Shown here piece by piece: positions 6,185 through 13,426 of a stretch of DNA of 13,616 bases. Each line of letters begins with the position of its first letter. The first letter of the stretch is position 1. The notes below the pieces were generated by a model, which worked only from the letters and a program-made list of their open reading frames with translations, was not told where the DNA came from and did no database searches. This DNA comes from Actinomycetota bacterium (GTDB taxonomy: Bacteria > Actinomycetota > Aquicultoria > Aquicultorales > Aquicultoraceae), in contig JASEIR010000047.1 of NCBI GenBank assembly GCA_030017355.1, forward strand, positions 1 through 13,616. The letters are read 5' to 3'. The translations under genes were made by a program, and so were the position numbers.

Positions 6185-8014
6185 CTACATCCCGCCTTGA
6201 TAATATCTATGAACTCGCTCAGCAATTATAGCTGGAAGGCCAGGAATACTTTTAAGCTCCTCCAAGCTTGCTCTGGCAATCGCTGCTGGAGACCCAAAAT
6301 GCTTAAGCAGCATGTGCTTTCTCTTGTCTCCCACACCTGGGATTTTATCCAATGTTGATTCAACCATGGCTTTGTCCCGGAGACTCCTATGATAAGATAT
6401 CGCAAAACGGTGTGCTTCATCCCTTATCCGTTGCATAAGTTTCAAACTTTTCGAACCACGGTCAAGCTTGATTGGGTCTGGCAAACCTGGCTTATATATT
6501 TCCTCTTCTTTTTTCGCTAGCCCAACTACCGGAATATCGCTGAATCCCTTTTCCTTCATTGCAGAAAGAGCTGCCGAAACCTGCGGTTTTCCACCATCAA
6601 CTATGATCAAACATGGCTTGCTTGAAAAAGATGGGTCCAGCTTTGATATGTAATGATCAAACCTACGGCTTATAACCTCATACATCATAGCGTAATCGTT
6701 TGCCCCTGCATTATACTTAATTTTAAATTTTCTGTAGTCGCTTTTCAAAGGACGTCCGTACTTAAAAACAACCATGGACCCTGCAGGGTTGCGCCCTTGA
6801 ATGTTTGATATATCAAAGCATTCGATGCGAATAGGCAAATTAGGAAGACCAAGAGCTAAAGCCAGATCTTCTAGAAGCAGATTGTATACTTCCTGCTCCC
6901 AAGAATGTTTAATGAGAGACATGTTCAATGCGTATCGGGCATTTGCAGATGCCATGTCTACCAACTCACGCTTATTTCCCCTCTGAGGAACTTTAAGCAA
7001 AACTTTAGCGCCCCTAAGACTGCTTAATGCCTCCTCGATGAGATTATGATCTTCAACTGCTTTCGGTATAAGTATTAGAGGCGGGATTGAGGTAGAGCTA
7101 ATGTAGTTTTGCTTAATAAACGAGCTTAAGATATCTTCGTTTAACTCTCCCCTATCCAGCACAAAACTTTTACTTCCAATCAACTTCCCATCCCGCACTG
7201 TTGAAAGATTTACGCAGCCGATAGATCCATTAATAGAAATACCAAGGATATCAAAATCTTCTCCAGTATCTGAAACAATCCTTTGCTTTTGCAAGACAAG
7301 TTTTGCTGCCTCTAGTCTATCCCTAAACCGCGCTGCTTGCTCAAATTCGAGATTTGATGCTGCTTCCCTCATCTCGGTTTCTAACTGATCTATTACTGGT
7401 TCAGGTTTTCCCTCCAAAAATAATTCTATTTTATCAATCATTTTGCGGTATTCGTCCCTGGAAACAGCTTCAACGCAGGGCCCAAGGCATCGTTTTATGT
7501 GGTAGTTAAGACAAGGAGAACCTGTTGACCTTCCAGGTTGGCTGCGCTTGCAAGTCCTAAATGGAAATATCCTTCTTAAAGTATCAAAAGTCTCTCGCAC
7601 TGCCTGAACGCTTGTATAAGGACCAAGATATTTAACCCCTTTTCTGTGGTGCTCTCTCGTTATCATAACCCGAGGATAATCATCCTGCTTGGTTATTGCT
7701 ATATATGGATAGCTCTTATCATCTCTATAAGACACATTATATGTGGGGCGATACTTCTTAATAAGATTGCATTCAAGAACCAGGGCTTCTACCTCGGTGT
7801 TGGTAACGTAAAACTCAAAATCAGCAATTTTCTCGACTAGCGCCCTAGTCTTGGGAGACAAATCACCGTTATGGAAGTATGAGCGCATCCGATTCTTAAG
7901 CGATTTTGCCTTACCGACATAGATGACTCTTCCATTACTATCCCGATAGATGTAAACGCCTGGACTTGCCGGCACTCTCTTTAGTTGTTCAGCAAGCCTG
8001 CTTCGATTTTCCAT
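6185..8014 (-). CDS. uvrC: UvrABC excinuclease subunit C
   Basis: UvrC makes both incisions in bacterial nucleotide excision repair. The 609-residue protein has the full domain set. The GIY-YIG nuclease occupies about 15-92 (SPGVYIYR, VIYVGKAKSLKNR, EALVLECNLIKKYRPTYN) and makes the 3' cut. A cysteine cluster follows (Cys155, Cys168, Cys176, Cys180), matching the iron-sulfur site reported for UvrC. The UVR helical hairpin that contacts UvrB is at about 206-241. The RNase H-like nuclease for the 5' cut carries Asp401 in CFDISN, Asp473 in IVDGGK and His535 in DEAHRFA. A (HhH)2 DNA-binding tail spans about 554-605. Nothing is missing, so it should be active. The ATG at 8012-8014 has only a weak AGG before it, and the predicted promoter would leave a leader of about nine bases. 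It heads the eight-gene minus-strand run. Confidence 0.97.
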   Translation of the reverse strand: MENRSRLAEQLKRVPASPGVYIYRDSNGRVIYVGKAKSLKNRMRSYFHNGDLSPKTRALVEKIADFEFYVTNTEVEALVLECNLIKKYRPTYNVSYRDDKSYPYIAITKQDDYPRVMITREHHRKGVKYLGPYTSVQAVRETFDTLRRIFPFRTCKRSQPGRSTGSPCLNYHIKRCLGPCVEAVSRDEYRKMIDKIELFLEGKPEPVIDQLETEMREAASNLEFEQAARFRDRLEAAKLVLQKQRIVSDTGEDFDILGISINGSIGCVNLSTVRDGKLIGSKSFVLDRGELNEDILSSFIKQNYISSTSIPPLILIPKAVEDHNLIEEALSSLRGAKVLLKVPQRGNKRELVDMASANARYALNMSLIKHSWEQEVYNLLLEDLALALGLPNLPIRIECFDISNIQGRNPAGSMVVFKYGRPLKSDYRKFKIKYNAGANDYAMMYEVISRRFDHYISKLDPSFSSKPCLIIVDGGKPQVSAALSAMKEKGFSDIPVVGLAKKEEEIYKPGLPDPIKLDRGSKSLKLMQRIRDEAHRFAISYHRSLRDKAMVESTLDKIPGVGDKRKHMLLKHFGSPAAIARASLEELKSIPGLPAIIAERVHRYYQGGM

Positions 8015-8029
8015 ACCTGATACGGTCTT

Positions 8030-8058
8030 ATTTTATAGCATCGATGGTCAGAAGCCAA
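8030..8058 (-). promoter_or_regulatory. Putative promoter for uvrC and downstream operon
   Basis: On the minus strand, TTGGCT (8053-8058) and TAAAAT (8030-8035) are separated by 17 bases. This resembles a housekeeping sigma promoter, with five of six -10 bases and four of six -35 bases matching. Transcription would begin near 8023, leaving only about nine bases before the uvrC ATG, which implies nearly leaderless translation. No LexA-type box of the Gram-positive kind is visible around it. Confidence 0.45.
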
Positions 8059-8066
8059 TGTCTGAC
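8047..8066. promoter_or_regulatory. Dyad GTCAGA-N8-TCTGAC over the uvrC -35 region
   Basis: A perfect six-base inverted repeat with an eight-base spacer brackets the predicted uvrC -35 hexamer (8053-8058), which lies inside the spacer. The geometry suits an operator for a dimeric repressor, but no known regulator motif is recognised and a chance dyad is possible. Confidence 0.35.
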
Positions 8067-8115
8067 GCTATCCCTTGCTCACCTTTGATCAGCTGCAGCT
8101 AGAAATCGTATCGAA

Positions 8116-8144
8116 TTGCCATAATATGGTAACGGTGATATATT
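8116..8144 (+). promoter_or_regulatory. Putative promoter for the SLH-domain protein gene
   Basis: TTGCCA (8116-8121) and TATATT (8139-8144) are separated by exactly 17 bases. Each hexamer matches the housekeeping consensus at five of six positions. Transcription would start near 8151, giving a leader of roughly 95 bases that is AT-rich and contains a GGCTTAT direct repeat (8167-8173, 8177-8183). This is the best-looking promoter in the window. Confidence 0.6.
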
Positions 8145-8148
8145 ACCA
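8127..8148. promoter_or_regulatory. Dyad TGGTAA-N10-TTACCA over the SLH gene -10
   Basis: A perfect six-base inverted repeat spans the spacer and the -10 hexamer of the predicted SLH-gene promoter. A protein bound here would block RNA polymerase. No known operator consensus is recognised. The dyad could also be fortuitous in AT-rich DNA. Confidence 0.35.
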
Positions 8149-8238
8149 ATAGAATATCATGCTCAAGGCTTATAACGGCTTATTCGATACTTATAAATAG
8201 ATTATTAAGAGCTTTTATTATTTAAAGGGCGCATAAAT

Positions 8239-8242
8239 GGAG
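8239..8242 (+). promoter_or_regulatory. Ribosome binding site choosing the GTG at 8248
   Basis: GGAG at 8239-8242 overlaps an upstream in-frame GTG (8242-8244) but stands five bases before a second in-frame GTG at 8248-8250. The nearby ATG at 8237 is in another frame. The second GTG is therefore preferred. Confidence 0.5.
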
Positions 8243-8247
8243 TGCAT

Positions 8248-9888
8248 GTGCATAAACTTTGCCAAAGAAAAAACGCAAAATTAGCAAGCTTTTTTCTGGT
8301 AATTCTTGCGCTTACGGTTACAATACTTGCTTTTTATGCAATAGCGAAAGCAGAGGACTTACGCGCAAGCTCTCTTGATACTGCAAATGAAACATACCAA
8401 CCAGTCACCTTAATAGTTGATACCGCCGGTATGCCTCATGTCTGCTATTATGATGCTATCAGCAAGAGCCTCAACTATGCTTATAGGGACGAGGACGGCT
8501 GGCATATAGAAATTATTGATGACAGCGGGGATATATGCCTTCCAACATCCATTTCATTAGACGTTCTTGAGATGCCACACGTATGTTTCTTCAATGCAAC
8601 CCGTGCAAAACTAGGTTATGCATATAGGGACTTTTCAGGCTGGAATGTAGAGACGGTCGATAGTATTGGTGATATGTTTCAAGCTACTCTGGGGGCCGCA
8701 GGTTCTCTACATTCCAGCCTTTTCTATTTCGATTTCCTAAGTGCAAATGCCAACTACCTTATTAAAAACATTTTGACAATCAGCAGCACAAACCCAAAAA
8801 ATGGGACCACCGGCGTAAAGGTGGGCCAAAATATATCTATTAAGTTTAGCGGCAAGATCCAAGTTGGGGAGGCTTTTAAGAATATCACACTAAGTGACTT
8901 AAAAGGTCGCTCTGTAAAGAAGACCTATTGCGTAAAGGGTGACACATTGATAATCAATCCCTCTAGAGACCTTAATTTTAGCGAAAAATATGTGGTTTTC
9001 ATTCCAAAGAATGCCGTAAAGGGCTTATCAGGTGAAAGTTTGATAGCACCTTATGAGCTTAAATTCACCACACAGACTGCGCCAAAAATCAAACCTCCAA
9101 GCAAATTAAAGATTACGTCCACGGCACCGCAGATTGTACTATACTGGAGCCGACCCAAAGGTGCCAAAGCTTTTAGCATTTATAGAAAAGAAGATAAAAA
9201 TCCATATATAAAGCTAGACGTAACCAATGCCAACATTTTTGTCGACTCAAGCGCCAAAGCTGGTGTTAAATATACCTATTACGTGACTTCGCTAGGGATA
9301 GGCAATAAAGAATCCAAAAAGTCTAATTTGGTTACTGGCCGTATAGATAACCATACCAGCTATACTAGCCAAAGCAATAAAGCGCGCTGGTATGAATCGT
9401 ATTTAGCCAGGTTGGTAGAGATGGGTGTAATAAGCGGTTATGCCAACGGAACGCTTAGGCCAAATAGATACATAACGCGCGGTGAGTTTACTAAAATGCT
9501 TTGCGTAGCCATGAATTGGAAACGTAGCAAGCCAACCAATATAATCTTTTCTGATTTACCCAAGAATAGCTGGATATACCCGTACGCAAAAATTGCTATT
9601 GGTCACGGTGCTATTGGCGGATATCAAGATGGAACTTTTCGGCCAGATAAGAGAATAACCAGAGGCGAGATAGCTAAAACCATAGCACTAGCTCTTGAAA
9701 TCCCTATAAAGTCTAGCGATGTTAGCACTTTAACGGATATCAAATCATCCTGGGCAAAGGATTATATTAATGCCTGCATTAGAACTGGAATTATCAGAGG
9801 CTATGCTGATGATACGTTTAGACCTGATATGCCTGCAACCCGAGCAGAAGCTGCAAAGATAATCGTTGATATGATTAAGAACAAGTAG
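8248..9888 (+). CDS. Secreted multidomain protein with C-terminal SLH domains
   Basis: This is a probable surface protein held on the cell wall by SLH domains, which in known cases bind pyruvylated wall polysaccharide. In order it has a signal peptide (basic start, hydrophobic core about 11-30, likely cut after AKA at 35); two 47-residue repeats (50-96, 97-143) each with MPHVC, YAYRD and a GW...DS/DD-GD motif, plus a degenerate third (144-171); a Big_5-like Ig domain (about 176-275, starting TISSTNPKNGTTGV); a fibronectin type III-like domain (about 281-366); and three SLH domains (382-422, 433-484, 496-543) with TRGE, TRGE and TRAE motifs. Numbering assumes GTG at 8248. The 47-residue units resemble beta-propeller repeats that usually occur in longer sets. 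No enzymatic domain is seen, and its ligand or job is unknown. It is divergent from uvrC and convergent with lepA. Confidence 0.9.
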   Translation: MHKLCQRKNAKLASFFLVILALTVTILAFYAIAKAEDLRASSLDTANETYQPVTLIVDTAGMPHVCYYDAISKSLNYAYRDEDGWHIEIIDDSGDICLPTSISLDVLEMPHVCFFNATRAKLGYAYRDFSGWNVETVDSIGDMFQATLGAAGSLHSSLFYFDFLSANANYLIKNILTISSTNPKNGTTGVKVGQNISIKFSGKIQVGEAFKNITLSDLKGRSVKKTYCVKGDTLIINPSRDLNFSEKYVVFIPKNAVKGLSGESLIAPYELKFTTQTAPKIKPPSKLKITSTAPQIVLYWSRPKGAKAFSIYRKEDKNPYIKLDVTNANIFVDSSAKAGVKYTYYVTSLGIGNKESKKSNLVTGRIDNHTSYTSQSNKARWYESYLARLVEMGVISGYANGTLRPNRYITRGEFTKMLCVAMNWKRSKPTNIIFSDLPKNSWIYPYAKIAIGHGAIGGYQDGTFRPDKRITRGEIAKTIALALEIPIKSSDVSTLTDIKSSWAKDYINACIRTGIIRGYADDTFRPDMPATRAEAAKIIVDMIKNK

Positions 9889-9900
9889 AACTAATTGATA

Positions 9901-9914
9901 ATAAGAGATCTTAT
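9901..9914. terminator. Weak hairpin between the convergent SLH gene and lepA
   Basis: ATAAGAGATCTTAT forms six pairs around two bases, and overlaps the lepA stop codon (9911-9913) only 12 bases after the SLH-gene stop. The plus-strand continuation is T-rich (ATTCTTCTTTTCC), so it might end SLH-gene transcription. The stem is AT-rich and the loop is tight, so the call is weak. Only 22 bases separate the two genes and no better terminator is present. Confidence 0.25.
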
Positions 9915-11722
9915 GAATTCTTCTTTTCCTCAACCTGGAGAACTTGCATAAAGGCTTCCTGAGGTACTTCAACCCGACCTATTTGCTTCATTCGGCGCTT
10001 ACCTTCCTTCTGTCTTTCCAGAAGCTTGCGCTTCCTTGTTACATCACCGCCGTAGCACTTTGCAAGCACATCTTTTCTTTTTGCCTTGATGGATTCACGT
10101 GCAATAATCTTGCTCCCAATCGCTGCCTGTATAACGACTTCAAACATCTGCCGCGGGATTATTTCCCTTAGCTTGGCAACCAAATCTCGACCAATACGAT
10201 AGGCCTTGTCTTTAGGAACTATGCAAGAGAAAGCATCAACTGGGTTGCCTGCAAGTAATATATCAAGCTTAACCAGCTCAGTAACTTTATATCCGCTATG
10301 TTCATAATCTAGCGAGGCATAACCACGCGTGCGCGACTTTAGCTGGTTAAAGAAATCAAACAATATTTCCGCTAGCGGTATCTCATACTGAAGTTCAACC
10401 CTATTTTCGCTTAAATACTGCATATTTTTAAAGATACCGCGTCTATCCTGGCAAAGCTCCATTATAGTTCCAACATATTCCGACGGAAGCAATATAACTG
10501 CCGAGACAAACGGCTCTTCCATTACTTCTATAATATGGGGTTGAGGCATTTCTGAAGGATTGCGTATAATCACCTGTTCACCATTTGTCTTTGTAACCCG
10601 GTAGGCAACACTTGGTGAGGTTGCCACTAGCTCAAGGTCATACTCCCTCTCAAGCCTTTCCTTTATAATCTCCATGTGGAGAAGACCTAAAAATCCACAT
10701 CTAAATCCAAAGCCAAGCGCTGAGGACGTTTCTGGCTCATAAACAAGCGCAGGATCATTTAGCTGGAGTTTTGACAGAGCATCCCTTAAGTCTTCATATT
10801 GATTTCCATCTACTGGGTAAAGACCGCAAAATACCATTGGTTTGGCCTCACGATAACCTGGAAGAGGTTCAGCCGCCCCATCCTTTGCGTCTGTTATCGT
10901 ATCGCCAACCTTACTGTCGCGGACCTCTTTAATGCCTGCAATCACGTAGCCAACTTCACCTGCAGAAAGCTCATCTACCTCTTGCATATCTGGGCGCAAG
11001 ACCCCTACTTCTTCAACCTCAGCTACCCGCCCGGTGGCCATCATTCGTATTTTTTGTCCCTTCTTAATTGACCCATCAACAACTCTTATGTAAACTATGA
11101 CGCCCCGGTAGGGGTCATACAGCGAATCAAAAATTAGAGCTTTTAGTGAGGCTTCTTTATTTCCCTTTGGTTCAGGAATCTGCTTTACAATTGCCTCCAA
11201 AACCTCTTCTGTGCCCTCACCAGTCTTTGCACTTACAAGCAGTGCATTGCTAGCATCGATAGCCAAGCTCTCCTCGATTTCTCTTGCTACCCTTGCTGGA
11301 TCAGCACTTGGAAGGTCTATCTTATTTATAACTGGGATTATTTCCAGATTGTTTTCTAATGCAAGAAAAGCGTTTGCCAAAGTCTGCGCTTCTACACCTT
11401 GAGCTGCATCAACAACAAGAAGTGCCCCCTCACAGGCAGCCAGGCTTCTTGACACCTCGTAAGTAAAATCAACATGCCCTGGGGTATCGATGAGATTTAA
11501 AATGTAATCCTGCCCATCACGTGCACGATAATTAATCCTCACAGCACGCGCTTTTATTGTAATCCCCCGCTCACGCTCAAGGTCCATCGAATCCAAGACT
11601 TGATCTACCATCTCACGCTCAGTGATTGTATGAGTAGCCTCAAGCAGCCTATCAGCTAGCGTGGATTTTCCATGATCTATATGTGCTATTATGCTGAAAT
11701 TTCTTATATGCTTTTGCGTCAT
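9911..11722 (-). CDS. lepA: Elongation factor 4 (LepA), ribosome-associated GTPase
   Basis: LepA is a translational GTPase linked to back-translocation or ribosome maturation under stress. From the ATG at 11720-11722 it has 603 residues, close to the usual 599-605. The G motifs are AHIDHGKST (13-21), RGIT (52-55), DTPGH (79-83), NKID (133-136) and SAK (164-166). Domain II and EF-G-like domains III and V follow (EPFVSAVILLPSEYVG), and the family-specific C-terminal domain ends RKRKLLERQKEGKRRMKQIG. Two earlier in-frame ATGs (11732-11734, 11753-11755) exist. The outermost overlaps the murJ stop as ATGA, but it would add 11 residues not typical of the family and has no properly spaced ribosome site. 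It is likely translationally coupled to murJ upstream. Pairing of lepA with murJ is not the usual lepA-lepB or lepA-hemW arrangement. Confidence 0.96.
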   Translation of the reverse strand: MTQKHIRNFSIIAHIDHGKSTLADRLLEATHTITEREMVDQVLDSMDLERERGITIKARAVRINYRARDGQDYILNLIDTPGHVDFTYEVSRSLAACEGALLVVDAAQGVEAQTLANAFLALENNLEIIPVINKIDLPSADPARVAREIEESLAIDASNALLVSAKTGEGTEEVLEAIVKQIPEPKGNKEASLKALIFDSLYDPYRGVIVYIRVVDGSIKKGQKIRMMATGRVAEVEEVGVLRPDMQEVDELSAGEVGYVIAGIKEVRDSKVGDTITDAKDGAAEPLPGYREAKPMVFCGLYPVDGNQYEDLRDALSKLQLNDPALVYEPETSSALGFGFRCGFLGLLHMEIIKERLEREYDLELVATSPSVAYRVTKTNGEQVIIRNPSEMPQPHIIEVMEEPFVSAVILLPSEYVGTIMELCQDRRGIFKNMQYLSENRVELQYEIPLAEILFDFFNQLKSRTRGYASLDYEHSGYKVTELVKLDILLAGNPVDAFSCIVPKDKAYRIGRDLVAKLREIIPRQMFEVVIQAAIGSKIIARESIKAKRKDVLAKCYGGDVTRKRKLLERQKEGKRRMKQIGRVEVPQEAFMQVLQVEEKKNS

Positions 11723-11751
11723 TAAAAAATTCATCCTTTTGCAAAGTCTCT

Positions 11752-13359
11752 TCATCCTCTTGAAAAGACTTTCCGTGATAGCCTTCTTATAAAATCGACC
11801 TCTTCAACACCAAGCAACAGAGCTAGTCCAATATATAACACAGAACCAATACCAACTGGTGTAAGAACATTCGCAAATTGGGACACTAGGTGAGGCATCG
11901 CCAAACCGTTGGTAATATGATAGACAAAATACATAACAACAGCTGCTGGTATAACAGCAACCGTTTGTTTGCCAAATGACCTCAACATGTGCGATATGCC
12001 AAGAGGCCCGATTTTTTTTCTAAGGAAATACAACTGGGCCACGACTGCAAACGTAAGAGTAAGCGCGTAGCCCAACGCCAGACCCCTAACACCTAAAACA
12101 CCGATAAAACTAAAGTTTAGCGCCACCTGTACTGGAACGCACAGCATGCTGATTTTCATCGGCGTCTTTGTGTCCTGGAGTGAATAATATACCCTGGTGA
12201 GCATGTTGTAAAGTGAATAAGAGAGCAGGCCAAGTGCAAAGAAACGAAGTGTCTGAGCTGTAATATTGACAGCTTCCGGACCGAATTTTCCATACTGAAG
12301 CGCAAGGCTGATGATGGGATGCGAGAGCACAAGAAGCGTCGCAGATGCAGGAATTACAATAAATGACGTTGCCCTTAGGCCAAGGGAGAGCGTTCTTTTA
12401 AACTTTTTTAGGTCATTTCTACTGTACTGCTCCGAGAGCTCCGGAAAGATTGCAGTGATAACCGACACTGCAAATATTGCATATGGTAGCTGGAAAAACA
12501 TTAGCGAATATTGATAAGCTGTCGGCCCCATCTTGATTTTCTGCGCAAGACTATATATAACCCAAGTGCTAATCTGAACAGCTATCGCAAAACCAATCAT
12601 CGGCAAGCCAAGGGAGATAATACGCTTTATGGCCTTATCTTTGAGGTTAAAAACAGGCCGGTACTTAAAGCCAGTCCTTAAAACCGACGGAATCTGGACA
12701 ATCGCCATCATAGCAACCCCTGCTGTAGTCCCAATAGCAAGAACCAACAATGCCAGGTCTGGATTATTTCTACTTATTGGTAAGTAAAGGCCAAAGACTG
12801 TAAAGACGACCGTTAAGTTGTTAAATATTGGTGCCGCCATGGGCATCATAAACTTTCGATTTGAGTTTAAAATGCTAACAAAAATCGAAGTCAACGCGTA
12901 AAACATTATCTGCAGTGCAAAAATTCTAAAGAAAAAAACCATCGTTGGCGTTGCTCTTGCTGGCTCTAGATAGGTTATTGCTTTAACAAAATATTCAGCA
13001 AAAATTACACCTAACAAGCTTAGGCCCACGCCAAAAGCAAACATAATATTCAAAGAGTTGCTCACTATGTAATCAGTTTCTTTTTTGCTGGCGTTGGTAA
13101 GGTAGTCCACATATACCGGAATTACGGCTGAAGCAAGAACGCCACCCATCACAAGTTCAAAGAGGATATTTGGCATGATGTTTGCAGTATTATATGTGTC
13201 AGCAATAACAGTTCCACCAAGCGCAAAAGCTAGTGCAAAAACTCTTAAATAACCAGTTAACCTACTAAAGGTGGTGGCAACCGACATTATAGCCGTCGAT
13301 CTAAATATCGACGGCCTCTTAATATCTTCCGCCGAAGTAATAAATTCCTCAGATTGCAT
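11752..13359 (-). CDS. murJ: Lipid II flippase MurJ (MviN family)
   Basis: MurJ moves lipid-linked peptidoglycan precursor across the cytoplasmic membrane. The 535-residue product is a polytopic membrane protein of the MOP/MATE-like superfamily. I count roughly 13-14 hydrophobic spans, consistent with the 14-helix family fold. The N-terminal motif TTFSRLTGYLRVFALA (29-44) carries Arg33 and Arg39, and Asp54 follows in VIADTYNTAN. These align with the charged residues that E. coli MurJ needs (Arg18, Arg24, Asp39). GGVLASAVIPVY (72-83) is also typical, and the loop NSNRKFMMPMAAPIFNN is conserved. A cytosolic N-terminal extension of about 18 residues precedes the first helix. The ATG at 13357-13359 has GAGGG five bases upstream. 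The stop overlaps a possible lepA ATG. Some relatives carry extra domains; none is seen here. Confidence 0.95.
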   Translation of the reverse strand: MQSEEFITSAEDIKRPSIFRSTAIMSVATTFSRLTGYLRVFALAFALGGTVIADTYNTANIMPNILFELVMGGVLASAVIPVYVDYLTNASKKETDYIVSNSLNIMFAFGVGLSLLGVIFAEYFVKAITYLEPARATPTMVFFFRIFALQIMFYALTSIFVSILNSNRKFMMPMAAPIFNNLTVVFTVFGLYLPISRNNPDLALLVLAIGTTAGVAMMAIVQIPSVLRTGFKYRPVFNLKDKAIKRIISLGLPMIGFAIAVQISTWVIYSLAQKIKMGPTAYQYSLMFFQLPYAIFAVSVITAIFPELSEQYSRNDLKKFKRTLSLGLRATSFIVIPASATLLVLSHPIISLALQYGKFGPEAVNITAQTLRFFALGLLSYSLYNMLTRVYYSLQDTKTPMKISMLCVPVQVALNFSFIGVLGVRGLALGYALTLTFAVVAQLYFLRKKIGPLGISHMLRSFGKQTVAVIPAAVVMYFVYHITNGLAMPHLVSQFANVLTPVGIGSVLYIGLALLLGVEEVDFIRRLSRKVFSRG

Positions 13360-13394
13360 CCTGGCCCTCTTAGAAACTTTTATAAATCCTGATA

Positions 13395-13403
13395 ATTATA
13401 GCA
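13395..13403 (-). promoter_or_regulatory. Extended -10 promoter element for murJ-lepA
   Basis: On the minus strand, TGCTATAAT (TATAAT at 13395-13400, TGC at 13401-13403) is a perfect extended -10 element. No good -35 is seen 16-18 bases upstream, which is tolerated with extended -10 promoters. Transcription would start near 13388, giving a leader of about 29 bases before murJ. Confidence 0.55.
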
Positions 13404-13426
13404 CAGCAAACTAAAACTAGGGTCTA

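Noticed and set aside
8091..8100. Palindrome AGCTGCAGCT in the uvrC-SLH spacer
   Set aside because: It is a simple 10-base palindrome outside both predicted promoters and matches no regulator site I know. It could easily arise by chance.
8015..8241. Riboswitch, small RNA or tRNA in the divergent spacer
   Set aside because: No cloverleaf, no conserved riboswitch core and no stem followed by a U-run were found. The AT-rich content is explained by promoters and a leader.
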